Of a stretch of DNA of 64,000 nt, positions 62,072 to 64,000 are shown one piece after another. The notes under the pieces were generated by a model. The model saw nothing but the letters and a program-made list of their open reading frames with translations. It did not search any database and had not been told where the DNA came from. The stretch is from Phycisphaerales bacterium (GTDB lineage: Bacteria; Planctomycetota; Phycisphaerae; Tepidisphaerales; Tepidisphaeraceae), in contig JADLCB010000029.1 in NCBI GenBank assembly GCA_020847375.1, positions 62,001 through 126,000 of the forward strand, given 5' to 3'. A program made the position numbers and the translations under genes. The number at the start of each line of letters is the position of its first letter. The first letter of the stretch is position 1.

Positions 62072-62194
62072 GTCGAAACCATCCGTTTGCAAGCGTATTT
62101 TTTATCCCGCCCAGCTATTTCAGCACCCACATTTTCCGCTTGAATGGTTCGCGGGCTATACTGCCCTGAGGGGTTTTGCACGAGGAAGCAATCA

Positions 62195-63277
62195 ATGCGC
62201 GCAATCGTCACGGGTCAGGTCGGAGTTGATAAAGGGCCTTATCTGGATCAGCTGCAGGAGCTGGCCAAACACAATGGCATTGATCTGGCGGTCTTTCATG
62301 TCGGACAGATGATGTATGCCGAGGCGCCGGATATCCCGCGCAATCGCATCCTGAATATCCCCATCACCCGACTCAACGCCCTGCGCCGCAGCGTCTTCAA
62401 GGAAATTCTGCGTGGGGCGGAACGTCACGAGCATGTCATCATCAACACGCACGCCACCTTTCGCTGGCGGCATGGGTTGTTTGCCGCGTTTGATTTCGAT
62501 CAGATCAAGGCATTTCATGCGGATCTTTACATCACCCTGCTGGATAACGCCCAGAATGTGCATCAGCGCCTGCTGCGCGACCATGAAATCGATCACTCGC
62601 TCAAGGACATCATGGTCTGGCGCGAGGAGGAACTGCTGGCAACAGAAATCCTGGCCAATATCCTCAAGGGTTATGGCCATTTCTTCATGCTTAGCCGCAG
62701 CCTGAACCGGCGCGCGCTGCCGATTCTGCATCGCCTGCTCTTTGAACCAAAGACTAAAAAGGCATACCTCAGCTTCCCCATGAGTCACGTCATCGACCTG
62801 CCGCAGACGCTTGGACAGATCGAGCTGTTCAAGCAGCAGATCAGCCATCATCTGATCACCTTTGATCCGGCGGAAGTTGATGAGTTCAACTTGCACACGG
62901 CTGCGCTTAAGGCCATGAGCGCTGGAGAAACAACCATCACCGTCGAGGCTGCCGACGGGCCAGTCACCTTGAAAACGGCGGATGTCGCCCAGATCAGCAG
63001 CGATATCATGGGGCAGATTTACGCCCGTGACTTCAAGATGATCGATCAGTCGGACATGATCATCAGCCTCGTACCGGAATTACCCGGCGGCAAGCCCGGT
63101 CTGTCTTCCGGGGTTGAGCGCGAGTTGCATCATGCTTATGAAGGGGGCAAGGAGGTCTATGTTGTCTGGGCCTGTTCCGCCATCCCCAGCCCGTTTATCA
63201 CCGAAACCGCCACCCGTGTTTTTACCAGCACCGATAAGGCAATCGAATACTTTCGCCAAAAAGGGTACATTCATTAA
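62195..63277 (+). CDS. P-loop NTPase / nucleoside deoxyribosyltransferase-like fusion
   Basis: A 360-residue protein I cannot assign to a named family. The N-terminus MRAIVTGQVGVDKGPYLDQL forms a P-loop-like GxxGxxKG, followed by kinase-like elements (VIINTHATFRWRHG, DLYITLLDNAQNVHQRLLRD), reminiscent of adenylate-kinase-type NTPases. The C-terminal third (about 265-360) resembles nucleoside 2-deoxyribosyltransferases: IYARDFKMIDQSDMIISLVP, a Gly-then-Glu motif SSGVERELHHAYEGGKEVYV. It may be a nucleotide-processing or -sensing enzyme. ATG 62195 has AGGAAG upstream; the frame from 62144 lacks support. It diverges from the leu leader and lies 69 bp before a LOG-family gene, which also acts on nucleotides. 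Confidence 0.65.
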   Translation: MRAIVTGQVGVDKGPYLDQLQELAKHNGIDLAVFHVGQMMYAEAPDIPRNRILNIPITRLNALRRSVFKEILRGAERHEHVIINTHATFRWRHGLFAAFDFDQIKAFHADLYITLLDNAQNVHQRLLRDHEIDHSLKDIMVWREEELLATEILANILKGYGHFFMLSRSLNRRALPILHRLLFEPKTKKAYLSFPMSHVIDLPQTLGQIELFKQQISHHLITFDPAEVDEFNLHTAALKAMSAGETTITVEAADGPVTLKTADVAQISSDIMGQIYARDFKMIDQSDMIISLVPELPGGKPGLSSGVERELHHAYEGGKEVYVVWACSAIPSPFITETATRVFTSTDKAIEYFRQKGYIH

Positions 63278-63346
63278 GACTGCCACGATGATCCTGTTTG
63301 GCCTGCGGCTGGTTTTTATTCTGCGCAGCGGTAGTCTTTCGACGAC

Positions 63347-63931
63347 ATGATTGCCCGTGCTATCACCGTGTACTGTTCATCCTCCCGTAAACTCGACGGG
63401 GTCTACTATCAAGCTGGCCGCGAGCTGGGGCAGGCGATTGCCCGCAAGCAGTGGCACCTGGTTTATGGCGGCAATCCGATTGGGTTGATGGGGGAGGTGG
63501 CTGCGGCGGCGCGCAGTGCTGGTGGGCGGGTCACCGGCATCACGCCCCAGCAAATGATGGATGAAGGAATCGGTGATCAAAATGCCGATGAATTGATCGT
63601 GACACCCGACATGGCCAGCCGCAAACTCCTGCTGCAACAACGCGGCGACGCTTTTATTGCTGCTCCCGGCGGACTGGGCACGTTTGAAGAAATTTTTGAA
63701 ACGATCTCCAGCCGGTCTCTTGGCAGCCACGACAAACCCATCGTCATCTTGAATCTATGCAACTACTATCAGCCGATGCTGGCCATGCTCGAACAGGCGG
63801 TTGAACAGGGATTTATTCGTCAGCGCGCCCGCCGGTTGTGGCAGGTGGCCAACTCAGTGGATGACGCGGTAGCCTGCATCGCCCATCAGTTCAACAATGA
63901 GCATTCGGACAGGCCCGCTATAATTTCTTGA
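63347..63931 (+). CDS. LOG-family (TIGR00730-type) nucleotide phosphoribohydrolase
   Basis: A 194-residue cytoplasmic protein of the LOG family, often misnamed lysine decarboxylase. The Rossmann-like fold starts ITVYCSSSRKLDGVYYQAG, then LVYGGNPIGLMGEVAAAA. The signature PGGLGTFEEIFE binds and cleaves nucleoside 5'-monophosphates. MASRKLLLQQRGDAF supplies the conserved Arg/Lys. Family members release ribose 5-phosphate from AMP or cytokinin monophosphates. It follows the P-loop/deoxyribosyltransferase-like gene by 69 bp, so the two may share a purine-salvage role. Confidence 0.88.
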   Translation: MIARAITVYCSSSRKLDGVYYQAGRELGQAIARKQWHLVYGGNPIGLMGEVAAAARSAGGRVTGITPQQMMDEGIGDQNADELIVTPDMASRKLLLQQRGDAFIAAPGGLGTFEEIFETISSRSLGSHDKPIVILNLCNYYQPMLAMLEQAVEQGFIRQRARRLWQVANSVDDAVACIAHQFNNEHSDRPAIIS

Positions 63932-64000
63932 ACTGAGCGCATCATCGTTTAGCGCCAATCAGGCAATCGTTTTGAATCCATCAACGCAAAAATTCGGTGG

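Overview
The window is a compact, moderately GC-rich bacterial chromosome segment with about 51 confidently supported protein genes, one tRNA gene and no recognisable mobile element or CRISPR array. The gene repertoire suggests a Planctomycetota member, possibly of the Phycisphaerae. The clues are a ribosomal-protein cluster with unusually wide gaps that lacks rpmD, adk, infA and rpsD, r-proteins with disordered tails, a eukaryote-like UAP-type nucleotidyltransferase, a type III glutamine synthetase and weak Shine-Dalgarno sequences. This assignment is inference, not shown by a marker gene comparison.

Layout. 1-9.6 kb: a secreted zinc metallopeptidase; an ECF sigma/anti-sigma pair (minus) with its own ECF-type promoter; a GNAT acetyltransferase; pyrF; a Gfo/Idh/MocA oxidoreductase preceded by three stacked inverted repeats; and a copper-type P-type ATPase. 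9.7-10.9 kb: rpsL-rpsG (plus) behind a strong sigma70 promoter and ending in a strong bidirectional terminator, without fusA or tuf. 10.9-19.8 kb: one 2946-residue cyclic beta-1,2-glucan synthase (minus). 20.1-23.3 kb: a KDPG-aldolase-like gene, a UDP-sugar pyrophosphorylase and an aldo/keto reductase. 23.4-27.5 kb: a minus-strand signalling cassette (histidine kinase, lone receiver, GAF/HD-GYP protein, STAS protein). 27.7-44.7 kb: tRNA-Ile, then the S10-spc-alpha ribosomal protein cluster on the minus strand from rpsJ to rplQ, including secY, map and rpoA. 45.1-46.9 kb: a secreted TPR-like protein. 47-59.8 kb: a nitrogen block with comB, glnN-nadE-enhancer-binding-protein (plus) and convergent gltBD (minus). 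60.2-64 kb: leuA behind a leucine-leader attenuator, a P-loop/deoxyribosyltransferase-like fusion and a LOG-family protein.

The most interesting structure is regulatory. First, glnN and gltB each carry a sigma54-type GG-N10-GC promoter, and each has a TACA-N4-TGTA palindrome whose centre lies exactly 105 bp from the centre of the -24 GG. The last gene of the glnN operon encodes a GAFTGA-containing sigma54 activator. This reads as a self-contained nitrogen-assimilation regulon that couples glutamine synthetase III, glutamate synthase and glutamine-dependent NAD synthesis. Second, leuA is preceded by a sigma70 promoter, a short peptide with five leucine codons, mutually exclusive antiterminator/terminator stems and a U-tract: a textbook ribosome-mediated attenuator. 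Promoters, hairpins and operators were read by eye; none was computed or searched against databases.
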